Of a DNA stretch of 64,000 bases, positions 1 to 7,467 are shown in pieces. The notes under the pieces were generated by a model. It saw only the letters and a program-made list of their open reading frames with translations. It had not been told where the DNA came from and searched no databases. The number at the start of each line of letters is the position of its first letter. Positions within the stretch are counted from its first letter, which is position 1. This DNA comes from Natrinema altunense (GTDB taxonomy: Archaea; Halobacteriota; Halobacteria; Halobacteriales; Natrialbaceae). Where the stretch lies: assembly GCF_000731985.1 (NCBI RefSeq), contig NZ_JNCS01000004.1:310001-374000 (forward strand), written 5' to 3'. The position numbers were made by a program, and so were the translations under genes.

Positions 1-724
1 TGTCGCCGACGAACTCGGCGACGAACCGCGTCGCGGGCTCCCGATAGATCTCCTGCGGTCGTCCGACCTGCTCGACCCGGCCGTCGTGCATGACCGCGAG
101 CCGATCCGAAATCGCGAGCGCTTCGGCCTGATCGTGGGTGACGTAGACGGTCGTGATCCCGAGTTCGGACTGAATCCGCGTGACTTGCCGACGCAGCGAC
201 TCCCGAAGCTGTGCGTCGAGCGCGCTCATCGGCTCGTCGAGCAAGAGCAGGTCCGGTGCCGGCGCGAGCGCGCGAGCCAGCGCCACTCGCTGTCGCTGCC
301 CCCCAGACAGCTGGTCCGGGTCGCGGTCGCCCATCCCCTCGAGATCGACCAACTCGAGCAGTTCCGTCACGCGGTCGTCGACCGTCTTACCGTCCGGTGG
401 CTCTCGGAATCGAAGGCCGTAGCCGACGTTCTCGGCGACGGTCATGTGGGGGAACAGGGCGTAGCTCTGGAAGACGACCCCGACATCCCGCCGTTCGGGC
501 GGCACGCCGGCTACCCCACGCCCGTCGAAGCGGATGGCCCCATCGGTCGGTGCTTCGAAGCCGGCGATCGTTCGCAGCGTCGTCGTCTTTCCGCAGCCGG
601 AGGGGCCGACCAGGGTGAAAAACTCGCCGTCGCGAACGGTGATGTCGACGTCCTCGAGCGCGCTGGTCCCGGTTCCGTCTGCCCCGTAGACTTTCGAAAC
701 GTCCTCGAGACGGAGTTCGGTCAT
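1..724 (-). CDS. thiQ: thiamine-type ABC transporter ATPase, partial
   Basis: This is the ATPase subunit that would power thiamine (or a related substrate) import with the two upstream genes. 241 residues are visible and the frame runs off the left edge, so the C-terminus is missing. Seen: Walker A GPSGCGKTT at 40-48, signature LSGGQ at 139-143, Walker B LLLLDEP at 159-165, and the switch His in VTHDQAEAL near 197. This motif set is typical of importer ATPases of the CysA/PotA/ThiQ group. The start ATG overlaps the stop of the permease gene (ATGA), so the two are translationally coupled. The substrate is inferred from the binding protein of the operon, because the ATPase alone would not distinguish thiamine from iron, sulfate or polyamine. 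Confidence 0.85.
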   Translation of the reverse strand, partial: MTELRLEDVSKVYGADGTGTSALEDVDITVRDGEFFTLVGPSGCGKTTTLRTIAGFEAPTDGAIRFDGRGVAGVPPERRDVGVVFQSYALFPHMTVAENVGYGLRFREPPDGKTVDDRVTELLELVDLEGMGDRDPDQLSGGQRQRVALARALAPAPDLLLLDEPMSALDAQLRESLRRQVTRIQSELGITTVYVTHDQAEALAISDRLAVMHDGRVEQVGRPQEIYREPATRFVAEFVGD

Positions 725-2634
725 TGCTCGAACCTCCCGCCGACGCGGTCGACGACGACGAAACTCGCGGCCGTGACGACCAACAGCACGGTTCCCATGG
801 CGATCGCGGGCCCGGAGCGGCGGCCGAGATAGCGCTCGACGGCGACGGGCATGGTGTAGGTCTGGCTCCCGCTGGCCAATAGCACCGTCGAAGAGAACTC
901 GCCGATCGAGATGGCGAAGGCGAAGGCCGCGCCGGCGACGATCCCGCTGGCCACCAGCGGCAACTCCACGTCCCGGAGGGCGCGGTACCGGGAGGCCCCG
1001 AGCGCACGCGCGGACTCGACCAGTGCCGGATCGAGCGTCGACAGGAGCGGCGAGACGTTGCGCGTGACGAAGGGGTACGCCGCGACCGCGTGGGCGGCGA
1101 CGATCGCGACCCCTCCCGTCACCTGAAACCGCCACCCGCCGGGCAGCGAAACGCCGAAGACCAACCCCTGTAACAGCCCGAGCCCGAACACGACGCCGCT
1201 GACCGCCAGCGGGAGCATCGCCAGCGTATCGACGATCGTGCCGCCGCGACCGGCTCGGACCGTCACGACCGAGACGACGACACCCATCGGGACGGCGACG
1301 GCCAGCGTCGCGACGCCGAACAGCAGCGAGTTCCGGATCGCGATCCACGGTAACGTCTGGTACGATGCCCCCTCGAGCTGGCGCTCGAGCAGGAACGCGT
1401 AGTGGGCCAGCGTGAACCCGCTCCCGTCGGTCACACTCCCGACGACGAGACTCGCCAGCGGGCCGACGAAGACGACGAGGGCGACGAGCCCGTAGCCGAC
1501 GATCGCCAGCCGGCGTGGCGACAGTGCCGTCCGGAGATCCGGGAACAGCGGTGTTCGGGACGGCGCGGTAGCCGCTCGAGCCAGGCCGGACTGGGCGGAC
1601 TCGTACCGCAGGTAGGCGTAGGTCAGGGCAAGCGAGAGGAGCGTCTCGAGGACGGCCAGCGTCGCCGCCTCGGAGTACGCGAGCCGGCGGACCCGATCGT
1701 AGATCCAGACTTCGACGGTCGCGAGCTGGAGTCCGCCCAGCGCGAGCACGATGGGGAACGTCATGAAGGTGAAAATAAACGTCAGCAACGCGCCCGTCAG
1801 GACGGCCGGCAAGAGCTGCGGAACGACCACGTCGCGGAACGCGCGACGGGGACTCGCCCCGAGACTGCGTGCGGTTTCGACGCTTCGGGCGTCGACGGAT
1901 TCCCAGGCGGCGACGGTCACGCGAGCGACCAGCGGCGCGTTGTAGAACGCGTGGGCGACGATCACGATGGCGAGCGGGTTCCACTCGATGAACGGGATCG
2001 GCCCCAGTCCGAGGATTCCGAGTCCCTGATTGAGCGTTCCCGTCCGGCCGAACATCGCGTAGAAACCCACGGCGACCATGATCCCCGGCAGCACGAACGG
2101 GAGGATCGTCAGCGAACGCAGCGTTCGCCGGCCCCGGAACTCGTAGTTCGCGAGGACGTAGGCGGCGGGCAGCCCCAGCGCGACGCTCGCGACCGTCGAC
2201 AGCGCGGCCTGATACGCGGTAAAGCCGAACAGCCCCTTGCGGATCGGCGGTATCTCGAGAGCGAGCCACGGGACGGGCAGCGAAACGCCGGGAAGCGGGG
2301 ACTCGAGCGACACGGACACCGAAATCGCCCCGAGCCAGCCGCCCAGCGACTCGAGGTGCGTTCTCACTGCCAGCGGCTCCGCAAAGACGTCCGCGAGGAC
2401 ACCGACGTAGAACGGATCGGTGAGGACCGCGCGGAAGAACGAAAGCGTCGCCGCGCCGTCGTCGACCACCGCCTCCACGAAGACGACGCCGACCGGCAGG
2501 TAGAGCATAACGGCGAGGACGCCCGCCGTGACGAGCGTCGTCAGCGCGAGCGCGCGGCGCTCGAGCCAGCGGCGAACGTCGGCGGATCGCCGTCGCAGCC
2601 GGGCTCCTCGCTCGGACCGGTTCGGTCGAGACAC
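721..2634 (-). CDS. thiP: thiamine-type ABC transporter permease, two fused permease halves
   Basis: A 637-residue membrane protein with about 12 hydrophobic segments in two homologous halves. Each half ends in an EAA-type loop that contacts the ATPase (ETARSLGASPRRAFRDVV in the first, ESARALGASRYRALRDVE in the second). Fused two-domain permeases of this kind are known for ThiP, FbpB and similar importers. I chose the GTG at 2634, because the open frame continues upstream only as an antisense-like, serine- and arginine-rich stretch inside the binding-protein gene. From this GTG the gene follows thiB after a 4-base gap and overlaps thiQ by 4 bases. The thiamine assignment rests on the binding protein. 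Confidence 0.85.
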   Translation of the reverse strand: MSRPNRSERGARLRRRSADVRRWLERRALALTTLVTAGVLAVMLYLPVGVVFVEAVVDDGAATLSFFRAVLTDPFYVGVLADVFAEPLAVRTHLESLGGWLGAISVSVSLESPLPGVSLPVPWLALEIPPIRKGLFGFTAYQAALSTVASVALGLPAAYVLANYEFRGRRTLRSLTILPFVLPGIMVAVGFYAMFGRTGTLNQGLGILGLGPIPFIEWNPLAIVIVAHAFYNAPLVARVTVAAWESVDARSVETARSLGASPRRAFRDVVVPQLLPAVLTGALLTFIFTFMTFPIVLALGGLQLATVEVWIYDRVRRLAYSEAATLAVLETLLSLALTYAYLRYESAQSGLARAATAPSRTPLFPDLRTALSPRRLAIVGYGLVALVVFVGPLASLVVGSVTDGSGFTLAHYAFLLERQLEGASYQTLPWIAIRNSLLFGVATLAVAVPMGVVVSVVTVRAGRGGTIVDTLAMLPLAVSGVVFGLGLLQGLVFGVSLPGGWRFQVTGGVAIVAAHAVAAYPFVTRNVSPLLSTLDPALVESARALGASRYRALRDVELPLVASGIVAGAAFAFAISIGEFSSTVLLASGSQTYTMPVAVERYLGRRSGPAIAMGTVLLVVTAASFVVVDRVGGRFEQ

Positions 2635-2638
2635 GGGC

Positions 2639-3718
2639 CTACTGGCTGGCGAACTCGCGCGCCCAGTCCTCGATCCAGCCGTCGAGGTTACCCCGAAGGT
2701 CGTCGTACGTAAACGCAACGGGCTCCGCGGGTGCGTGGGCGTACTGGGCGAAGCTCTCGTCGAGTTCGACGTGGTCGTCGGCGACGGCGGGGAACTGGAC
2801 GTTTCGCCGCGCGATCTCGGCCTGTGCCTCGCTCGAGAGCACGAACGCCATGAAATCGGCGGCGAGATCCGCCTTGTCACTGTCGGCGAAGATCGCCATG
2901 CCCTCGGGGTTCTCGTACCCTTGCTCGTTCGGAAACGCGATCTGATGTCTGGTGAGGTCGGGCTCGTCGCCCGTCGCGTGGAACACCTGATCGGTCGAGT
3001 AGGAGACGATCATCGGCCGCTCCTCCTCCGCGTACGATCCGAAGTACGACTCGCTCCATCCATCGAGGATCTGGACGCCGTTGTCCCGGAGCGCTCGCCA
3101 GTACTCGAGGTAGCCGTCGGCGCCGTACTCCGCGATGGTCCAGAGCAGGAACGCCAGCCCCGGATCGGACGACTGGGCGTTCTGGGTGATCAGGGTATCC
3201 TCGTACTCGGTATCGAGCAACGCATCGAGCGACTCCGGCGGGGCGAGGACGCTCTCGTCGTACACGAGACTGATGTAGCCCGTATCGTACGGGAGCACGC
3301 GGTCGTTGGGATCGCCGAACGTGAGATCGTCCCGGAGCCGATCGACGCCCTCGATCCGGTCCCGCTCGAGCGATCGGAACAGTTGCCCGTCGAAACTGTC
3401 GTCGACACGGACGAGTTCGTCGATGTTGAGACCGAAGTAGACGTCCGCATCGACGGCGTCCTGTCGTGCCCGTTCGATGTAGGTGTTGATGCCGTTTTCG
3501 GGCACCGTCCAGGAAATCTCGGCCTCGGGATACTCCGACTCGAACGCCTCCTTGAGCCACACGCCGGCGGGGTCCCCTTCCTCGACCATCGAGGGGTAGG
3601 TCGCAATGCGAAGCGCATCGCCGTCGCCGCCTCCTGGAGTACTGTCGCGTGTCAGACAGCCTGCGACGCCGGCGACCGTACTCCCACCGACCGCGCCAAC
3701 GAACGTTCGTCGTCTCAT
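2639..3718 (-). CDS. thiB: thiamine-type ABC transporter substrate-binding lipoprotein
   Basis: A 359-residue extracytoplasmic binding protein, first gene of thiB-thiP-thiQ. Seen: a Tat-type start (MRRRTFVG) and a lipobox ending in Cys21, so it is probably a lipid-anchored Tat substrate, as usual in haloarchaea. The middle and C-terminal parts resemble the TbpA/ThiB thiamine-binding family as I remember it: a stretch like SSDPGLAFLLWTIAEYG, then GWSESYFGSY, then IVSYSTDQVFHAT, then the ADFMAFVLSSEAQ helix, in that order. Length is slightly above that of bacterial TbpA because of the lipoprotein leader. I see no TPP riboswitch in the short upstream gap. Iron-binding homologs are the main alternative, but the motif order favours thiamine. 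Confidence 0.85.
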   Translation of the reverse strand: MRRRTFVGAVGGSTVAGVAGCLTRDSTPGGGDGDALRIATYPSMVEEGDPAGVWLKEAFESEYPEAEISWTVPENGINTYIERARQDAVDADVYFGLNIDELVRVDDSFDGQLFRSLERDRIEGVDRLRDDLTFGDPNDRVLPYDTGYISLVYDESVLAPPESLDALLDTEYEDTLITQNAQSSDPGLAFLLWTIAEYGADGYLEYWRALRDNGVQILDGWSESYFGSYAEEERPMIVSYSTDQVFHATGDEPDLTRHQIAFPNEQGYENPEGMAIFADSDKADLAADFMAFVLSSEAQAEIARRNVQFPAVADDHVELDESFAQYAHAPAEPVAFTYDDLRGNLDGWIEDWAREFASQ

Positions 3719-3793
3719 TACCGGGTGGTTGCACTGGGTAGTCTTAAGATCCGTGATCGGCGTCGTTTCGTTCCAGTGCCGCCATCAGAGCCG

Positions 3794-3805
3794 AAAGACT
3801 TTATC
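3794..3805 (+). promoter_or_regulatory. TATA-like box that sets the AI-2E permease start
   Basis: A CGAAAG plus CTTTATC element (BRE/TATA-like) whose centre lies about 26 bases before the GTG at 3827. It fits leaderless transcription beginning at that GTG and argues against any upstream start. Confidence 0.45.
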
Positions 3806-3826
3806 GTCCGGGTGAGACGCACCGCT

Positions 3827-4948
3827 GTGACAGGATCCTCGAGCGGAACGGCGAGTTCGAACGGCCGGCGACGATACGTCCTCGCGGGAATCGTCGTCGC
3901 CCTCGGCGTCCTCACGGGCGGTATCCTGCTCGACGTTCTCGGGACGATCCTCTTTGCGCTCACCGTCGCCTACGTCCTCATGCCCGTCCAAGGCTGGCTC
4001 GTCAGGCGCGGTCTCTCCGAGTGGACCGGCGCGCTCGCGGCGACCGTCGTCGGCTTCGTCGCCGCTATCGCGGTCTTCGCGCCCATCGTCGTCGCGCTGT
4101 ATTTCCGCATCGAGCAGGTGCTCGACGCCGTCGAGGCCCTCCCTCGGGAGCTCTCCGTGACGGTGCTCGAGGCGACGCACACCGTCGAAGCCGGGGAGAT
4201 ACAGGCGCTCGCGGTCGACTATCTCAGCGACGCCGCGACCTCGTTCGCGCTGGCGTTGCCAGTGCTCGGGATCAAGTTCGCGTTGTTTATCGTTCTCATG
4301 TTCGGCCTCCTGCTCAAGGGTGACGAAGCGGGTCGGGCCGCCGTCGCGCCGATCCCCCACGACTATCGTGATGTCGTCTACGCGCTCACCAAACGAGCCC
4401 GCGAGACGCTGTACGCGATCTACGTCCTGCAAGTCGCGACCTCGATCGCGACGCTCCTCGTCGCGTACCCACTGTTCCGACTCCTCGGCTACGAGGCCGC
4501 ACTGACGCTTTCGATCATGGCCGCCGTCTTGCAGTTCGTCCCCATCATCGGTCCGAGCATGCTCATCGCCCCTATCACGCTCTACCACGTCGCGGTCGGC
4601 GACCTCGTCGCGGCGACCCTGATCGGCGTTTTGGGACTCGTGTTCGTGGCCTGGCTGCCCGATATCGCCGTCCGGCCGCGGCTCTCCCGTCGGTCGGCCG
4701 GCCTGCCCGGCAGCCTCTACTTCGTCGGCTTTACCGGCGGGCTCTTTACGCTCGGCCCGATCGGCATCGTCGTCGGCCCGCTGATCGTCGCGGTCTTCGT
4801 CGAAGCCGTCGACCTGCTCGCCGACGAAGTCAACGGTGACGCGACGTTTACCGAACTCGTCGAGGCCGACGACCAGGAGCCGCCAAACGGGGCTGCCGAT
4901 ACCGAGACGACGTTCGAGGAATCGAGTTCGCAGGCTGCCGACGACTGA
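3827..4948 (+). CDS. AI-2E family (PerM-like) transporter
   Basis: A 373-residue polytopic membrane protein of the AI-2E transporter/PerM/YdiK family. Seen: paired N-terminal helices (residues about 17-60), a central soluble loop, and a C-terminal block of four or five helices with the sequence LQFVPIIGPSMLIAP and, later, LGPIGIVVGPLIVAVFVE, both characteristic of the family's last half. The acidic tail after residue about 345 is typical for haloarchaea. The substrate is unknown. Members have been linked to autoinducer-2 export or Na+/H+ exchange, neither of which can be read here. GTG 3827 is chosen from the upstream TATA-like box; GTG 3812 is in frame and possible. Divergent from the thi operon. 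Confidence 0.8.
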   Translation: MTGSSSGTASSNGRRRYVLAGIVVALGVLTGGILLDVLGTILFALTVAYVLMPVQGWLVRRGLSEWTGALAATVVGFVAAIAVFAPIVVALYFRIEQVLDAVEALPRELSVTVLEATHTVEAGEIQALAVDYLSDAATSFALALPVLGIKFALFIVLMFGLLLKGDEAGRAAVAPIPHDYRDVVYALTKRARETLYAIYVLQVATSIATLLVAYPLFRLLGYEAALTLSIMAAVLQFVPIIGPSMLIAPITLYHVAVGDLVAATLIGVLGLVFVAWLPDIAVRPRLSRRSAGLPGSLYFVGFTGGLFTLGPIGIVVGPLIVAVFVEAVDLLADEVNGDATFTELVEADDQEPPNGAADTETTFEESSSQAADD

Positions 4949-5048
4949 CCGGAAGCGGTGGTGATCGAGCCGTCCCGCTACCGGATAGCCGTCCGCCTCG
5001 CGTCGTTCGCTCCGCAACGGAGGGTTCGAACTCGTCGCGGCGAGCCGT

Positions 5049-5900
5049 CTAACAGAGCCCCGCTCGATTACAGGCCTCTTTGGCGACCGCGTCACCGCAA
5101 CCGCTGTACTCGTCGGCGACGGTACAGACGATTTCGACGAAGCCCAGACAGCTGAGCCCCGCGACCGGAATGGTGATACCGAGGAGCCCACAGATGAATC
5201 CACCGGCGGCACTACAGCCGATAGTACAGACCTGACCTGCGGCGTATTTACAAGCGCTACAGCCCGTGATGTCGATATCCGCCGGCGTGGGTGCGGCGTT
5301 CGAGGGACTGCTCTCGTCGATGTCGATCTCGCTGTTTTGCGCTTCTCGGATCGCGTCCGTATCGACGGCAATGACCGTCGCTCCGTCGGACGTGGCTGCG
5401 GACTGCACCCCGTCGGTTTCCGACGCGTTCGTGGGCTCGAACCGGTGAACCTCGTCGAGGACACCGTCGTCGGTTTCGTAGTAGTAATCGAGGTTGGCGA
5501 CTTCGATCTCACCGGTTTCGGGATTGCGACCGATGACGATGCTGGCCTCGGCAGCGTCCGTCAGGTTCTCGAGATCGTATTGGACGACCTCTCGAGCGAA
5601 GTCCTCTCCCCGGGCGTAGCCGGCAACGATGCTGTCGGCATCGGATCGGATCTGCGCGCCGTCGGCTCGGGCGCGCTGTGCGAGTTCACGGAACGCGGGC
5701 GTCTTCGCGAGTTCGCGGGCGAGCGTTCGTTTCTCGGTGCCGGTGAGCAGTTTCGGTTCCTCCGCCTGCGAGAGGCTGTCCGCTGCGGCGGCCATTCCCG
5801 TCGATCCGGCAGCGAATAGCCCAGCAGCACCGACGGTTTTGAGGACGTTTCGGCGATTAATTCGACCACTTTCTTCTGATGTGTTATTATCTTCCTTCAT
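5049..5900 (-). CDS. halC8: halocin C8 precursor (ProC8: immunity domain plus mature bacteriocin)
   Basis: A 283-residue precursor of the archaeal antimicrobial peptide halocin C8. Seen: a Tat signal with RR at 16-17 followed by a hydrophobic run to about residue 40, a charged middle domain, and a C-terminal 76-residue segment (208-283) that starts DIDITGCSAC and contains ten cysteines. The precursor and mature lengths match the described halocin C8. In that system the peptide is cut from the precursor and the N-terminal part (HalI) gives self-immunity; this is published family knowledge, not visible here. The coding GC is lower than in the flanking housekeeping genes (31 of 60 bases on 5221-5280). 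The ATG at 5900 sits about 27 bases after a clear TATA box, so the mRNA is probably leaderless. Confidence 0.95.
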   Translation of the reverse strand: MKEDNNTSEESGRINRRNVLKTVGAAGLFAAGSTGMAAAADSLSQAEEPKLLTGTEKRTLARELAKTPAFRELAQRARADGAQIRSDADSIVAGYARGEDFAREVVQYDLENLTDAAEASIVIGRNPETGEIEVANLDYYYETDDGVLDEVHRFEPTNASETDGVQSAATSDGATVIAVDTDAIREAQNSEIDIDESSPSNAAPTPADIDITGCSACKYAAGQVCTIGCSAAGGFICGLLGITIPVAGLSCLGFVEIVCTVADEYSGCGDAVAKEACNRAGLC

Positions 5901-5921
5901 TGCTACAATACTACTTATGAG

Positions 5922-5933
5922 AAATAAAATATT
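5922..5933 (-). promoter_or_regulatory. TATA box of the halocin C8 gene
   Basis: On the minus strand the sequence reads AATATTTTATTT, centred about 27 bases before the ATG at 5900. It lies in a markedly AT-rich stretch (5898-5942). It predicts a leaderless transcript. No obvious operator repeat was found beside it. Confidence 0.6.
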
Positions 5934-6127
5934 GATAGTAACTCCTACTCGCACAGCGTTGGTCGCTGCCCGTGCAGTCAGTGCTCGTTGTGCAGTCGGC
6001 GCTCGGACGTGTCGCGAGCCGTCTCGGGAGCTTGCCGGAAAACACCGTGCAGCGCAGTTGTGACGCGTCTCGCCGAGTCCATCGATGGCCCGATACCGTT
6101 CGTGGATCGGATCGCGACCGACGAGAA

Positions 6128-6937
6128 TCAGTACGTCTCGGTTCGATTCTCGGGCCGCTTGAACGATGCGTACCGCTCTTTCGCCCATCGTCCGATATCG
6201 GACACCGAATCGTCGAACGCCAGCACCCCGTGTATCCCGCTTTCGTCGTTGTACGCGACGATCATGCATCGATTCTCACCGATGCAGATCCCGTACGACG
6301 GGTACTCGTCGATACCGATCATCCGCACCGTCTCCGACCGCTGTAGCGCGTCGAACTCGGCCGGTTCCGTTTGAACGACCGTTTCGAAACACTTTTCCGG
6401 ACCGAGGATTTCGATGTTCGTCGCCGACTCCCGCTGGGCGAGCACGGACGTGTATTTCGGGTTGATCGCCGGAACGCACAGCCGCAGTCGGTCCGCACGT
6501 TCGATGAACGACGTAAACTCGTTGACGGCTGCGAAGGGCACGTCGAACCCGTTTACCGCGATCTCGCCCGACGACAGCACGTCTACGTCGACCGGGAACT
6601 CTCGAGGGATTTTCGAGAGGAACGATCCGAGTTTCGCCGCGGATTCGACGTCCCGCAGCAGGTCGGCGAAACTCGAGAGAACGATCTCCCCTCCCGGCGT
6701 GAGCTCGTATACTTTTCCGCTTCGTTCCGTGATCCAATCCCGTTGCTGTAACTCCCGGAGATTACGTCTGAGCGTCGTTCGATGGACGTCGACCCTCTCT
6801 TCTAACTCGGACTGCGCGTGCGGCGATTCCGAGAGCACTTGGAGTATTCGAAGCCGGTCCCGCGTTCCGGCCAGGGATTGCACGTCTCTGTACGCGTCGG
6901 TCTCGAGTCCGCGGTTGCGTTCGTTTTCGGGTTTCAT
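6128..6937 (-). CDS. winged-HTH transcriptional regulator with FilR1-like domain
   Basis: A 269-residue regulator directly upstream of halC8 on the same strand, 227 bases away. Seen: an N-terminal winged helix (about residues 20-90, with a recognition helix in VHRTTLRRNLRELQQRDW) and a C-terminal domain of about 150 residues whose pattern (SFLSKIPREFP, then a loop and CVPAINPKYTSVL, then GICIGENRCMIVAYNDESG) resembles the FilR1 ligand-sensing domain of archaeal regulators. I chose ATG 6937; a TTG nine bases upstream is the alternative. The position suggests control of the halocin gene, but this is inference. Its own upstream region is the divergent gap 6938-7247. Confidence 0.75.
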   Translation of the reverse strand: MKPENERNRGLETDAYRDVQSLAGTRDRLRILQVLSESPHAQSELEERVDVHRTTLRRNLRELQQRDWITERSGKVYELTPGGEIVLSSFADLLRDVESAAKLGSFLSKIPREFPVDVDVLSSGEIAVNGFDVPFAAVNEFTSFIERADRLRLCVPAINPKYTSVLAQRESATNIEILGPEKCFETVVQTEPAEFDALQRSETVRMIGIDEYPSYGICIGENRCMIVAYNDESGIHGVLAFDDSVSDIGRWAKERYASFKRPENRTETY

Positions 6938-7247
6938 ACGCGACAATTGTGATCATCGTGTTCTCCGTCACTGGTTCCGCAGCGTTCACACCGTTGCTAG
7001 TCTCGTGACTGTCACGCTCGAACTCTGCCCCCATGATTTCAATATGCTGTTACATACTATAGATCTTTCCTGAATGTTACGACGGTAATAAATACTAGCT
7101 CGTGAGCGGCGATCGACCGTTCCTAGCACCGGTCCGTGGCCAGTGCTCGTTCTCCGTTACAGTTGACAGACAGGATCTCTGTGTGAATCGAATCAGATTG
7201 AGTTAATCCCCATTAAATTAATTACCGTTGAAAACCCATATTCGGGT
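6938..7247. other. 310-base divergent intergenic region
   Basis: No gene recognised. It separates the minus-strand regulator from the plus-strand mini-protein and is AT-richer than the genes. Near its right end ATTAAATTAATT (7212-7223) lies about 30 bases before the ATG at 7248 and is a good TATA candidate for that gene. A second AT-rich patch (7035-7100) could serve the regulator on the other strand. Confidence 0.5.
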
Positions 7248-7460
7248 ATGAACCGGCAGACATCGCTCCCGATTGCGGTCCTCGTCACCGGTATCGCAGC
7301 CGTCTGTGCGCTGGTGATCGCAACCGGCTTTCTCGACCCGGACTGGATGCTCGAGACGCTCGGACTCGAACTCTACCTCGGTTCGATCGTCGTCCTGCTC
7401 GGCTGTGCCGTCATCTTGTTCTACTTCGATCTCGATAGCACGCTCCGCCGCGAACTGTAG
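7248..7460 (+). CDS. small two-helix membrane protein next to the halocin gene
   Basis: A 70-residue protein with two hydrophobic helices (about residues 7-28 and 41-60) separated by a short loop, and a charged end DLDSTLRREL. I do not recognise a family. The strong TATA-like box at 7212-7223 supports the ATG start and leaderless transcription. It converges on the ABC-2-like gene, with only 7 bases between the two stop codons. Two-helix mini-proteins are often immunity or accessory proteins in bacteriocin loci, so such a role is conceivable but unproven. Confidence 0.6.
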   Translation: MNRQTSLPIAVLVTGIAAVCALVIATGFLDPDWMLETLGLELYLGSIVVLLGCAVILFYFDLDSTLRREL

Positions 7461-7467
7461 TCACGGC

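Noticed and set aside
1402-2712. Long plus-strand open frame (436 codons) across thiP
   Set aside because: Its product is a low-complexity Arg/Glu-rich string, typical of the antisense of GC-rich genes. thiP on the other strand has clear family motifs.
3719-3826. Possible TPP riboswitch upstream of thiB
   Set aside because: The gap is short and I could not find the conserved TPP aptamer elements. Regulation by a protein is more likely.
2528-3826. Upstream extension of the AI-2E permease frame
   Set aside because: The frame is open for over a kilobase through thiB antisense, but protein-like sequence and the TATA box begin only at 3827.
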